Source: SG8-38 sp041576815
GTDB lineage: Bacteria; Myxococcota_A; Polyangia; Polyangiales; Houyiibacteriaceae
Assembly: GCA_041576815.1 (NCBI GenBank)
Contig: JBFGKE010000018.1
Location: 1-64,000 of the forward strand
Length of the DNA stretch: 64,000 nucleotides
Direction of reading: 5' to 3'
Each line of letters starts with the position of its first letter. Position 1 is the stretch's first letter. The position numbers and the translations under genes were made by a program. Of this stretch, positions 42,001 to 50,760 are shown piece by piece. Under the pieces are notes generated by a model. It had not been told where the DNA came from and ran no database searches. It saw only the letters and a list, made by a program, of their open reading frames with translations.

Positions 42001-43792
42001 CGCTGTTCGCCCGAGCGTCCGCCGAACCGAAGTCGTCCTCGAGCGCCCAGAGCGCGGGCCAGTAGTCCGGCACGCGATCGAGGGCCGCTGCGCAGGCATC
42101 TGCGGCGGTCTCGGTTGCCCGCGCGAGGCGCGCGCCCATCGTGAATGCAAACGCACTTCGGTCGCCGCTCGTTGCCTCTCCCTCGCGGATCCAGCGCTGC
42201 GAATTGCGCTCGGGGTCGTCATCCTCGAGAACGACGACTCGCGACACGAAGAGGTCCTGGGGCATGCGTTGCTCGATTTCGAAGAAGGCCTCCCGCCGCT
42301 CGGTGATGGCGGCGAGTGCGTCGATCTCGGCGAGCGCGAGCCCTGCGCCTGCGGCAAGCTCTGCAGGCGCGCGGTCGAGCTCGCGTTTGAGCGCGCTCGC
42401 GAACGTTGCACCGTCGCCTTCTCGGGCGGCTTCGTCCGCACGCACCATGTCGGACGCGGAACCAGACGCTTGGTTCGACATCGCTTGAAGAAGGCGGCGC
42501 ACGTCGCTTCCCTCCTCGACCTCTTCGAAGCCAAAGCGAGCGGCTGCCTGCAGATAGCCGTCCAGGCGCGGCTCGACGCGTGCATCGCGCGAAGCTTGAT
42601 GAAACGCCTCGGCATCGCCGCTTTCGGCGTGAAGCCGAGCGCGCCTTGCCGCACTGAGCGCTTTTGCCTGCGGTGTGAAGCCTGCCTCCGCGGTGCGCAG
42701 CGCACGGTTGGCAGTGTCGGGGTCGCCGGCAAACGCGGCGACCTCCGCGAGCGTCCAGAGCGATGCCGCATCGTCCGCTTCGCCGAGCTCCGAAATCGAC
42801 ACGGCACGCTGACCCGGATCGATCACCCCGACGATTGCCCGGCGAAGCGCGCTGGCCACCGGCGTCGGCGCGTGCTCGGCTGCGGCTCGGAGCGCGTCGA
42901 CGGCGGCTTCCGGTCGATCGAGCCCACGTGCCACGCGAATTGCACCGAGGTGCGCAGCAAGAAGATCGGGCTGAAGCTCGAGCGCCCGGGCATAGGCGGG
43001 CTGTGCCGCCTCGAGCGCGCCAATTTCTTCGAAGATCGATGCTGCGTGCAACAGGATCACCGCCTGGCCATCATCGTCGGGCCATCGCTCGGCTGCGGCG
43101 ATCAGGGCTTCAGCCGCGCGGGCGGCATCCCCGCGAGCCATTCGTGCTGACGCGATCAGCATTCGTGGAGCGAAACCCTCCTCGCGAAGCGTGGCGGCAT
43201 GGGTCGCCGCCTGCTCGGCCGCCGCGGGATCGGCTAGCTTCGTCAAATGAAGGCTGGCCAAGAGCTCCAGCGCGGACGCACGTTCGGCCGCCCCGAGGTC
43301 GAGAGCTGCTTCACGCTCGAGCGTCTCGGCGGCCGCTTTCCAACCCTCGCGCTGCATCGCGAGCCTTCGCAGCGCCCGAAGCACCACGACGTCGCGCGCG
43401 TCTGCATGGAGCGCCCGTCCGTAGCACGAGAGCGCCGACTTGGTGTCCCCAAGCTGCTCGTGAAGCTCGGCTGCCGAGGTCAGGAGGCGCGAGCGCGCAG
43501 AGCCCACCGACTGCTCTGCAAGGGCTTCCAAGAGCGCGATGCGTCGTTTCTTGGTCGCGTTGTCGTCGCCGACGAGCGGCAGCCTCTCCTGTCGTGACGT
43601 GTGTTGGAAGACGGTTCGCTGTGCCGCCTGTGCGCCGGTATCCGAAGGGTCGGGGGGGCGGCTGACTCTCTTCTTCTGTGCGCCGGTTTGCTTCTCGAGG
43701 AACGTATCGAGTAGTGAAGCGATCGCTTCGTCGTCAAAGTCGAACGAAATCGGCTGCGACTCGCGGTCTGCTCGTACTCCGTCTTCAGACAT
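39095..43792 (-). CDS. Giant TPR-repeat protein 1
   Basis: This is a 1565-aa cytoplasmic-looking protein built largely of tetratricopeptide-like helix pairs (for example SALSCYGRALHADARDVVVL and AEAALRQVLKHSPNHLETLD). There is no signal peptide. The last ~250 residues are a different, globular domain (TIVVGARLHEMTTPRERAFL, then AISVLGDRVALTLTGDVPSA). ATG 43792 overlaps the stop of the second TPR gene by 8 nt. Giant TPR proteins of this kind are common in Myxococcota and have unknown roles; protein scaffolding is likely. Confidence 0.8.
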   Translation of the reverse strand: MSEDGVRADRESQPISFDFDDEAIASLLDTFLEKQTGAQKKRVSRPPDPSDTGAQAAQRTVFQHTSRQERLPLVGDDNATKKRRIALLEALAEQSVGSARSRLLTSAAELHEQLGDTKSALSCYGRALHADARDVVVLRALRRLAMQREGWKAAAETLEREAALDLGAAERASALELLASLHLTKLADPAAAEQAATHAATLREEGFAPRMLIASARMARGDAARAAEALIAAAERWPDDDGQAVILLHAASIFEEIGALEAAQPAYARALELQPDLLAAHLGAIRVARGLDRPEAAVDALRAAAEHAPTPVASALRRAIVGVIDPGQRAVSISELGEADDAASLWTLAEVAAFAGDPDTANRALRTAEAGFTPQAKALSAARRARLHAESGDAEAFHQASRDARVEPRLDGYLQAAARFGFEEVEEGSDVRRLLQAMSNQASGSASDMVRADEAAREGDGATFASALKRELDRAPAELAAGAGLALAEIDALAAITERREAFFEIEQRMPQDLFVSRVVVLEDDDPERNSQRWIREGEATSGDRSAFAFTMGARLARATETAADACAAALDRVPDYWPALWALEDDFGSADARANSAAAQGRLSPIDGTACSIRASIWASSAHDRRLHAAEALDREAPDSLLVEHLFELARVVPEEAGDLMAGVAQPADPIGQTRRAAACYREAGLHDRASRLLREASAKSPGDVSIEVERKAAELAASEFARLADSLMRSARGASDDAGRLAAFGAMAELDRLAKRDMRSARLSLQSIAEMRPAHIPTARALEWDALRENDTERIRSSARRVVDALATKDADCLARHRLVLELLKCDADIMQTDIDRSLLVLGDALEADPSLARQVLGAAYASGELRAGLRALIAVESSLDEGLERGALALDKARLLERLGDPTDAVTELEAAGAHPLVLEGQARLLQAGESWEDAASVYLDAASRAKNAQRAASLWREAACIFEERLQDDDRAIDAWVAATETDIKYQDVYRRLAALYRRRYDHDALAALTEARIEAGADTPTLVGLLLDKARQRRERGDAAGVIRALDECLELDPHHFAALKELVDARGATEDWQGAAEALIRIARLDRSTDEKVWAFSKLAEVYDAYLDDLPRAEAALRQVLKHSPNHLETLDHLASSLSRQGKSREAAEVLRQLVPRAVDAAQARDFRIRLAGAAESAGERRAAEAMLESLRAELPTEPDVLLAVADFHHRQGDAPAEAMHLNRAVVDLRAAIDEAPGSEGLWTTLVRVLGRRHGRGPASCAASAAIALGHSPSLFEGEVTELGEALGEPAIPLSPSVDDVVAPREISRTVRRLFALCEHAFDKALPFDAAAWGLRRPSGAHRTLVEEAGAIAEMLGLSEPRLKVTTVAPAACMPITGEPPTIVVGARLHEMTTPRERAFLFARALKVASSHLAPALRGRPEDLDAALLALMQGHETGRLEHAETRRLDDLRKRLLKSVPRKSRDEVESLVLELRGDPTFSTRAVPLAISVLGDRVALTLTGDVPSATSALLKVAGRAVDARDAGRLGAIRETPEAWAIVRFASSDAHFEARTQAGVDP

Positions 43793-46700
43793 GTCGCCTC
43801 CAAAGCGGCGACTCCGCATCGAGCCAGAAAGAGATCAGGTCGAGACCGCGCTCCGAAACGCTCAGCGTTTCGACGTCGACCTGACCGTGAAGGATCACGT
43901 CGAGCGCCGCGCGGATATCGCCAGCGACCAGGAGACCGGCTCGATCGGCGCTTGCCTGGACGCTGCGCGCGAACTCGAGCAGCGTCCCCCCGTCGATTTG
44001 GGCGCCTTCGACCGCTTCGTGGACCGCCTTGCGCGTGGCCCGCTTGAGCTTGACCGCGACCGCTGGCAACACGGGCCCGCCCTCTACGATCTCGCAGCGA
44101 GCCAGGCGCAGCGCGGCCATTATCGTCCCGGCTGCTCGTTGCGCCGAGCCCTCGAGAAGATCCGCAGCGCCATGAGGCGTCGCCCACGCCAGCCGCCCGG
44201 CAGCGAATCGCCCTGCGGCGTCCAGACCCCGGACGGCGTCCCGAGGAACGATCCAGTCGATGGCGCCGTCCCGTCCCATGCGCGCGTCGATCGTCGCGAC
44301 GTCGTCCGATAGCGCCACCGACCCTGAACGCGCTCCAAACCGCTGGGCAACCTGATCGAGCTCGGCCTGTACCGGTGTATCGGCCGATGCCTTCTTGGCT
44401 CGATGCCGACCCCGCGAAAGCTCCGCACCCGCTCGCTTCACGACCTCACGGAGGACCGTGCTTGCCTCCGGATCCCAAACCGCGGCAACCGAGACGTTTC
44501 CGAAATCGTGTGGGCCTCGATTCTCGGCGATGGAATCGAGGCCGAGCGCTTGCCGTAGCTCACGGGTCGCTGCCGCCCGCGCTTCGTGTCCACGCCAGGT
44601 CGCGGCGTTGTTCAGGGCCTCGAGGATTGCAACGTCGAGATCCCCGCGTCGGATGCTGGCCCACAGGGCGGCCTCGTACGCGGCGATCCTCGATTCGCGC
44701 TCCTCGCCGTCGACGAGCTCCACGATGCGCGACGCCGCGACGTGGTTCGTCGGGTCGGCATCCAACGCCCGCGCATAGGCCTCCGCCGCCGCCTCGGCGC
44801 GCCCAGCGTCCTGTTCGAGGCCACCGATTCGAATCCAGGTTTGAGGGTCCGCGAGCCCGAGCGCTTCTACGGCGCGAAGCTCTTCCAGGGCGTCGAGCTT
44901 GGCATCGAGGCGTGTTTCCAAGAAGTCTGCGGCGCCGAGATGGGCAATCCGCCGCTGCTCCTCGGGAATCCCGGCGGACGCCAGCCGGCGAAGGCAATCG
45001 ACCGCGTCCGACCATCGTTCGAGCGAAACGTGCACCTCCGCGGCGAGGGCGAGCGCGCCGACGTGCTCCGGCTCCGCGGCGAAGAGCTCGTCGAGCACCT
45101 CGAGCGCGCCGGGGCGATCGCTGAAGCCGCGCAGCAAGCGCGCGCGCTCGTACAAGAGGTCACCCCGCCCCTTGGCGCCGCCGACCGACAGGCGCGTGGC
45201 GACGAGCTCTTCCAGAGCACCGGCGTCTTCTCGTTCCGCAAGGAGGTCGTGGAGCCGATGAAACGCGACTTCGCGCGTCGGCTCTGCATCGAGCGCGCTT
45301 CGAAATAGGTCCTCGGCCTGCTCGTACTGCTCCAGGCGGTCCAATCGAACGACGGCGGCCTCTTCCAGAAGGTCTGCACGCAGCGCACCCTCGGCGAACG
45401 GGGCCAATCGCTCGCATGCTTGCGCCACCATGGGCCACTGGCCGACTTGCCGCGCAGCACGCCGAAGGGTTTCCCAGAGGGTCAGTTCGTCCGGCCGCTC
45501 GTCGATCGCTTGGATGAGCCTCGAAAACGCCTCTTCGCCACGGTCGGCTTCGACGAGGGCCCTGCAGTAGGCGTCGTCGAGCGCATTTCGCTGCCGTGCA
45601 TCGTCGTGACGAAGCTTTCGTCCGATCGATTCCGCACGCACTTCCGCGTCGTCGCTGGGGGCCAATGCTTCGTCGATCGCGATGGCGGCGTCGGCGTGCG
45701 CATCGGCGAGCGCTTCTGCCTCTTGGGCCAGCATGAAGATCTCGTCCGCGGCGTCGGCACCCCTGGAAACGCGTAGCGCACGAAGGCCCTGGACGAGCGC
45801 AGCGGCGCGGAGCCCTTCGTCGGGAGCGACCCCGGCCACGTCGAGCCAAGCGCTGGCGCTCGTTCCGCCCCGTTCCCCAAGCGCCTCTCGGAGCCCGCCG
45901 TACGCAGCCGTGAAAGCCCGGACCCCTTCGGGCGCTGCGTCCCCGGCCTCGGCAAGAACCTCCTCGGCATAGGCTCGTTGCTCGGCTGTCGTGAAGGGCA
46001 TCGGAATCGAAAGGATGGAGACCGCGGCCGCAAGGGCCGTTTGGGGATCTTCGAGAGCTTGTGCGTAGCTCGCGCTGGCGTCCGCGCCTTTCGCGCTCCC
46101 CGCACCCAACGCGTCGCCGCGAAGCACCGCGTAGAGCGCCGGCACCCCGCCCTCGAGGTCGGACTCGCAGAGGTGCGAGTAGGCCCGAAGGGCCGTCTGC
46201 TCGTCGTTTCGGGCGCGCGCCAAATCCAGCAGCGCAAGCGCCGGCGACGCGGAGCCCGGCGCCTGGACCAGCGCTTGCTCATAGGCGTGTCGGGCCGCAC
46301 TGAGATTGCCCTTTCGCTCTGCGGTGGCGCCCGCGAGAAGAAGAGAGACTTCTCCGAGCGAGTCGATCGCCGGCTCTTCGGAGCGCTCGCGCGCCAGGGA
46401 CACGACGTCCTCCGGCCGTCCGCCCTCTCGCAGAATGCCGTCGAGAAGCGCGATCACGTACGGGTCGTCCGGCGCCAGCGTGAGCGCCTGACGCACCGCA
46501 CGTTCCGCCGCGCTCCAGTCGTGGTTTCGCGCGTACGCCTGTCCGGCAGCGCAGAGGTGACCGACGCGGCTCGCGCCGTCCGTGCGTGCTGCCAGCCTGT
46601 CGTGGGCCGATGCCAAGAGCCCGTCGTCGCCTGCCCACGCCGCAAGCGCCCTGCCGAGATGCGGCGCCCAAGAATCGTTCGACGGGTCGTCGAGCGCTGT

Positions 46701-48203
46701 TCCGAGCAGCCGTCGCTTTTCTTCGCTCGCATCCGGAGAGCGCTGGGCCACATACTGCGTCAGGGCGAGCATCGTTCGCTCGTCGGGGTCGAGCTCGTGC
46801 TCCAGAAGCTGGTCGCAGCGCTCGAGAAGAGCGGCCCAGTCTCGTTCGAGGAACGCCGCACCGATCGCCTCCCGCAGGATGCGCGGCCGCAGGCCGTCGT
46901 CCGCCTCACCAAGCGCCTCCTGGAAGCGCGCCTGCACGTCTGCGACGGCGCCTGCGTTCATCGCCGACAGCTGCGCGGCGTGCCATCGGCGAAGCGCCGC
47001 CTCCTCAGGTGGCCCGTCGTCCGCCTCGGTGCGTAGCTCGGCAGCGCGTTCGGCGTGCGCTCCGCATCGAATCCGTGCCACGTCGAGTGCCGCGCGCGCG
47101 AAGGGCGACTCTGGATGACGCGCGGCTACATCTCGAAGGAGCCGAACCGCCTCGTCGAGATCGTCCGAGGCGAGCGCGCGCCGCACCTCGTGCGCGACGT
47201 AGGCCGGGTCGTCGGGCGCGACCTCGGCGAACCACGAACGCGTGTCCGACCCCGCGTCGCTTGCATCGTTCTTCAGCAACGACAAGGCGTCGATGCGAAG
47301 GATTCTGTCCTCTGGAAAGAGCCGAAGAGCCGAGCTCAAGTAGTGGGCCGCCCCGTCTTGATCGTCGAGCTGGGTCGCGCTCAGGTGCGCAGCTTGGCGC
47401 CAAAGAAACGCAGCGAGCGGGAGTCTTTCATGTGGCGGGACGGGCAGAGCCAGTGGATCTTCGTCGGCCTCGTACTCCTCGAGACGCGTCGCCATGGCGG
47501 CGGCCGCGCGGACTGCATCGCTCCACCGAGCGTTCTCAGATGCGATTCGAAGCGCGAGCGAATGCGCCTGCCAGCGGAGCGCTTTGGACTCCGTCGCGAG
47601 CTTGAGCGCTTCCATCGCGGCCTCCACACGACCTGCGTCGAGCTCGCCAAGCGCCACGTCGATCCAGAGTGCCGCACGAAGCTCGGGGTGAGAGGCGTGC
47701 TCGGCCTGCGTACGGACCGCGTGCCGAACCGTCTCCTCGTCGGCCGCGGCCTCTGCAAGCCACTCGAGGAGCAAGGCAGGGACCACCGGGGCGTCCGCGC
47801 GGACGATCGCTTCGCGCAAGAGCGAGGCCCAATTCTCGGACTCGAGCGCCAAATCCAAGAGCGACGCGGCGCTGAGAGCCGGCGAGCGCGCCGTCGCAAC
47901 CTGCCTCGAACGCAGCTCGGAGAGGTCGTAGGGTCCCTTGGCGCGCTCGGCAATGCGAACCTGTGCGATCAGCGCGGGCTGGAAGTCGGGCGAAGTGGCA
48001 TGCGCCTGCCCGTAGTGGTCGAACGCGGAGACCAGCTCGTCGAGCTCGTGCTCGTGGAGCGCGCCAATCTCGTAGAGGATGGCCGCTTTCGTCTGCGGGG
48101 CCGTCTCCGCGTCGAGCTCTTTGCGCAGGTTGGCGATGCGCAACGCGATGAGATCGCGATGGCGCGGCGACCCTCCCGGGCTCGGCGGCGGCATTCCCAT
48201 CAT
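43785..48203 (-). CDS. Giant TPR-repeat protein 2
   Basis: This 1472-aa protein is composed of many TPR-like repeats (AAVRQAL-type helices such as AERAVRQALTLAPDDPYVIA and EAAAEAYARALDADPTNHVA). It has no signal peptide or membrane helix. Its last ~150 residues (RFAAGRLAWATPHGAADLLE, then ADRAGLLVAGDIRAALDVIL) resemble the C-terminal domain of TPR protein 1, which suggests that the two arose by duplication. It is the first gene of the five-gene unit ending in nadD and the DUF2520 gene. ATG 48203 or 48194 may be the start. Confidence 0.8.
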   Translation of the reverse strand: MMGMPPPSPGGSPRHRDLIALRIANLRKELDAETAPQTKAAILYEIGALHEHELDELVSAFDHYGQAHATSPDFQPALIAQVRIAERAKGPYDLSELRSRQVATARSPALSAASLLDLALESENWASLLREAIVRADAPVVPALLLEWLAEAAADEETVRHAVRTQAEHASHPELRAALWIDVALGELDAGRVEAAMEALKLATESKALRWQAHSLALRIASENARWSDAVRAAAAMATRLEEYEADEDPLALPVPPHERLPLAAFLWRQAAHLSATQLDDQDGAAHYLSSALRLFPEDRILRIDALSLLKNDASDAGSDTRSWFAEVAPDDPAYVAHEVRRALASDDLDEAVRLLRDVAARHPESPFARAALDVARIRCGAHAERAAELRTEADDGPPEEAALRRWHAAQLSAMNAGAVADVQARFQEALGEADDGLRPRILREAIGAAFLERDWAALLERCDQLLEHELDPDERTMLALTQYVAQRSPDASEEKRRLLGTALDDPSNDSWAPHLGRALAAWAGDDGLLASAHDRLAARTDGASRVGHLCAAGQAYARNHDWSAAERAVRQALTLAPDDPYVIALLDGILREGGRPEDVVSLARERSEEPAIDSLGEVSLLLAGATAERKGNLSAARHAYEQALVQAPGSASPALALLDLARARNDEQTALRAYSHLCESDLEGGVPALYAVLRGDALGAGSAKGADASASYAQALEDPQTALAAAVSILSIPMPFTTAEQRAYAEEVLAEAGDAAPEGVRAFTAAYGGLREALGERGGTSASAWLDVAGVAPDEGLRAAALVQGLRALRVSRGADAADEIFMLAQEAEALADAHADAAIAIDEALAPSDDAEVRAESIGRKLRHDDARQRNALDDAYCRALVEADRGEEAFSRLIQAIDERPDELTLWETLRRAARQVGQWPMVAQACERLAPFAEGALRADLLEEAAVVRLDRLEQYEQAEDLFRSALDAEPTREVAFHRLHDLLAEREDAGALEELVATRLSVGGAKGRGDLLYERARLLRGFSDRPGALEVLDELFAAEPEHVGALALAAEVHVSLERWSDAVDCLRRLASAGIPEEQRRIAHLGAADFLETRLDAKLDALEELRAVEALGLADPQTWIRIGGLEQDAGRAEAAAEAYARALDADPTNHVAASRIVELVDGEERESRIAAYEAALWASIRRGDLDVAILEALNNAATWRGHEARAAATRELRQALGLDSIAENRGPHDFGNVSVAAVWDPEASTVLREVVKRAGAELSRGRHRAKKASADTPVQAELDQVAQRFGARSGSVALSDDVATIDARMGRDGAIDWIVPRDAVRGLDAAGRFAAGRLAWATPHGAADLLEGSAQRAAGTIMAALRLARCEIVEGGPVLPAVAVKLKRATRKAVHEAVEGAQIDGGTLLEFARSVQASADRAGLLVAGDIRAALDVILHGQVDVETLSVSERGLDLISFWLDAESPLWRRHV

Positions 48204-48216
48204 CCGCCGTCTCCGC

Positions 48217-48978
48217 CTATGCCAGCGTCCAACCGCCGTCGATGACCATGACGTCCCCCGTGAGATAGTCCGCTTCGTCGGAAGCCAAGAAAACGGCGCC
48301 CCCGGCGATGTCTCGGGGCTGACCTACGCGTCCGAGCGCAGTCCGGTTCACGATGCTCGATCGAATCTGGTCGTTGTCGACCAGCACCTGAGCGAACTTC
48401 GTTTCGACGAGCCCGGGTGCGATGGCATTGACGCGAATGCCGGCTCCTCCGAGCTCCATCGCGAGGGTCTTGGTCATCGAGATGACGGCGGACTTGGTCA
48501 TGGCGTAGACCCCCTGCATCGGGGCCGCCATCATGCCGACGACGCTGGCGACGTTCACCACTGCCCCTTTGGACTTTCGCTCCTGGAGGTGGCCCGCCAC
48601 CAGTTGGATCATGCCGAAGTAACCTTTGACGTTCACTTCGAAGGTCTTGTCCCAAGCGCGCTCTTCGATCGAGAGCATCGGACCGAAGTGTGGATTGGTC
48701 GCGGCGTTGTTCACCAGCACGTCCACCTGTCCATACTTGGCGACCGCCTGTTCGAGCATGTCCTGCCGCTGATCCGGATGGCCGACGTGGCAGGCGATTG
48801 GAAACGCCTCACCTCCGCGACCTCGAATCTCGTCGGCGACCCCTTGCAGGCCCTCGATCTTGCGCGACACCAGCACGACCTTCGCTCCCTCCTCGGCCAT
48901 GCTGGAAGCGATCGCCGCGCCGATGCCGCGGCTCGCCCCCGTCACGATCGCGACCTTGTCCCGTAGGCGCTCACCCAT
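48217..48978 (-). CDS. Short-chain dehydrogenase/reductase
   Basis: This classical SDR has 253 aa: the cofactor loop TGASRGIG at residues 13-20, NNAAT at 90-94, and the catalytic tetrad Asn116, Ser145, Tyr158, Lys162 (GVYAMTKSA). The closing ADYLTGDVMVIDGGWTLA is FabG/DHRS4-like. It probably reduces a keto group with NADP(H); the substrate is not predictable. Start ATG 48978 is fixed by AGGAGGAGA just upstream. The gene lies 13 nt beyond the TPR gene 2 start, on the same strand and upstream of it, so it could head that unit. Confidence 0.9.
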   Translation of the reverse strand: MGERLRDKVAIVTGASRGIGAAIASSMAEEGAKVVLVSRKIEGLQGVADEIRGRGGEAFPIACHVGHPDQRQDMLEQAVAKYGQVDVLVNNAATNPHFGPMLSIEERAWDKTFEVNVKGYFGMIQLVAGHLQERKSKGAVVNVASVVGMMAAPMQGVYAMTKSAVISMTKTLAMELGGAGIRVNAIAPGLVETKFAQVLVDNDQIRSSIVNRTALGRVGQPRDIAGGAVFLASDEADYLTGDVMVIDGGWTLA

Positions 48979-49109
48979 CGGTCTCCTCCTTTGGTGTGAA
49001 GGGTATAGCTCTGCGCGGGGTGGTTTTGCCAGTGCGATCTGCACGGCGCTTGCGCGAATCGGCTCCTGCGCGAGACTAAACCGTTCGTCGTTTCCCCGGA
49101 GAGGTCGTC

Positions 49110-50078
49110 CTGACGCTGTTCTACGCAACTGCCGCGCTCATCGTGGGCTTCATCGCCGTGGTCTGGGGGGCCGATCGTTTCGTCTACGGGGGTGCCGGTC
49201 TCGCCAGCAACCTGGGCATCAGCCGTCTCGTCATCGGGCTCACGATCGTCGCCTTCGGCACCTCGGCGCCGGAGATGCTCGTATCGGGGATGGCGGCAGC
49301 GTCGGGAAGTCGGGCCATGGGCATCGGCAACGCCGTCGGATCGAACATCACCAACGTGACGCTGGTGCTCGGCGCGGCCGCCATGGTCAGCCCACTCACG
49401 GTTCATTCGCGCCTGCTCATCCGCGAGATCCCGCTTCTCTTCGTCGCGATGGCGGTGGGATGGGCGTTCCTCTACGACCTCGAGCTCAGCCGCGCGGAAG
49501 GTTTTGCGCTGATGGCCGGCCTCTTCGCGCTGGTGTTCTGGATCGGAATCGAGGCTCGAAAGGAGACCGGAAACGACGAGCTCGCAGCGAGCTTCGAGGA
49601 CGACGACATCCCGTCCTCGCTCCCGACTGGCAAAGCCGTCGCGAGCTTCTCGATAGGACTCATCGCGCTGCTCGTCGGCTCGCGCGTACTGGTTTGGGGT
49701 GGGGTGAGCCTTGCGCGCGGTCTCGGTGTCAGCGAGCTGATCATCGGCCTGACGCTCGTGGCGCTCGGGACCAGCTTGCCCGAGCTTGCCGCGTCGGTCG
49801 CAGCCGCGCGACGTGGCGAGCAAGACATTGCAGTGGGCAACGTCGTGGGATCGAACCTGTTCAACCTGCTCGGCGTGCTCGCGCTTCCGGGCATCATCGC
49901 ACCGGGTGCTGTCGACCGCGCGATCATCGTGCGCGACTTCCCGATCATGGTGGGTGTCACCTTGCTTCTGGTCGTTCTCGCGAGAAACAAGCGAAGCCAC
50001 ATCGGACACAAGCGCGGCATCACCCTCGTCATCACTTTCGTCATCTACTTCGTCGCGCTGTTTTCTGGCTTCGTCTAA
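49110..50078 (+). CDS. Sodium/calcium exchanger family antiporter
   Basis: This is a CaCA-superfamily membrane protein with about ten helices in two inverted halves. The two alpha-repeats are evident: GTSAPEMLVSG plus GNAVGSNITN in the first half and GTSLPELAASV plus GNVVGSNLFN in the second. It exports Ca2+ (or exchanges K+/Na+). The first ATG/GTG in frame is GTG 49143, which cuts into helix 1. A CTG at 49110, 5 nt after GGAGAGG, gives LTLFYATAALIVGFIAVVWG, the usual complete first helix, and is chosen as the probable start. The stop overlaps the stop of the convergent methyltransferase gene. Confidence 0.82.
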   Translation: MTLFYATAALIVGFIAVVWGADRFVYGGAGLASNLGISRLVIGLTIVAFGTSAPEMLVSGMAAASGSRAMGIGNAVGSNITNVTLVLGAAAMVSPLTVHSRLLIREIPLLFVAMAVGWAFLYDLELSRAEGFALMAGLFALVFWIGIEARKETGNDELAASFEDDDIPSSLPTGKAVASFSIGLIALLVGSRVLVWGGVSLARGLGVSELIIGLTLVALGTSLPELAASVAAARRGEQDIAVGNVVGSNLFNLLGVLALPGIIAPGAVDRAIIVRDFPIMVGVTLLLVVLARNKRSHIGHKRGITLVITFVIYFVALFSGFV

Positions 50079-50674
50079 GCCTCGCGGCGCCAGTGAAGTG
50101 TCATGTTGTTCGCAGGCATGTCGAAACGGGCGGCAAGCGAAAACCCCATCTGGTCTGCGAGCTCGGTGAGCTCGTCGACGTCCCTGACGCCCCAGGCGGG
50201 ATTGCGCGAACGTAGGCTTTCGTCGAATGCCGCGTTGCTGGTTGCGGTGTGCGTGCCGTGCAGACGATAGGGTCCGTACGTGATCAATGGGCAGCCTTGG
50301 GGCAGCAAACGGGCCGCGCCGCGGAAGAGGGCCTCGCTGGCCTCCCAAGGTGAGATGTGGATCATGTTGATGCAGATCACCGCGTCGGCGCGGTTCACTG
50401 GCCAGGTCGGCCAACGAACGTCGAGCTCGACAGGCGCGAGGAGGTTCGGACGAGCTGCGTCGTCGACCCAAGCTCGGATGCTTCGAAGGGCTTCCGTGGA
50501 GGCATCGCTCGGCTGCCAGTCGAGATCCGTCAACCGCTCCGAGAAGAACATCGCGTGCTGTCCGGTTCCGCTCGCCACCTCGAGGACGAGCCCACGACGT
50601 GGAAGAACCCGGCGCAGCACGTCGAGGATCGGTTGCCGATTGCGTTCGGCGGCCGGCGCGAAACCCTTTACCAT
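50075..50674 (-). CDS. DUF938-family SAM-dependent methyltransferase
   Basis: This is a Rossmann methyltransferase of the DUF938 family. The family signature FAPAAERNRQPILDVL starts the protein, motif I is LVLEVASGTGQHAMFF, and NMIHISPWEA and YGPYRLHG follow. The substrate is unknown. ATG 50674 (MVKGFAPAAERN) fits the family start; ATG 50692 adds six residues. Its stop overlaps the antiporter stop by 4 nt, a convergent overlap. Confidence 0.87.
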   Translation of the reverse strand: MVKGFAPAAERNRQPILDVLRRVLPRRGLVLEVASGTGQHAMFFSERLTDLDWQPSDASTEALRSIRAWVDDAARPNLLAPVELDVRWPTWPVNRADAVICINMIHISPWEASEALFRGAARLLPQGCPLITYGPYRLHGTHTATSNAAFDESLRSRNPAWGVRDVDELTELADQMGFSLAARFDMPANNMTLHWRREA

Positions 50675-50760
50675 CGCGAAGGCATAGCCCATAACGTCGG
50701 GTCATCGAACCGAATCACCGGGATTGGAAGGGGAAGAAGGCCTGGGGTCTCGTCGTCCTG

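Noticed and set aside
40376..43150. A 924-codon open frame on the plus strand opposite the first giant TPR gene
   Set aside because: High-GC genes with G/C third positions commonly leave the antisense frame open. The translation is Arg/Gly/Val-rich without domain features, while the minus frame shows TPR periodicity.
48942..50705. A 587-codon minus-strand frame across the SDR promoter and antiporter gene
   Set aside because: It crosses several real genes on both strands and its product is a low-complexity charged string. The antiporter alpha-repeats on the plus strand are convincing.
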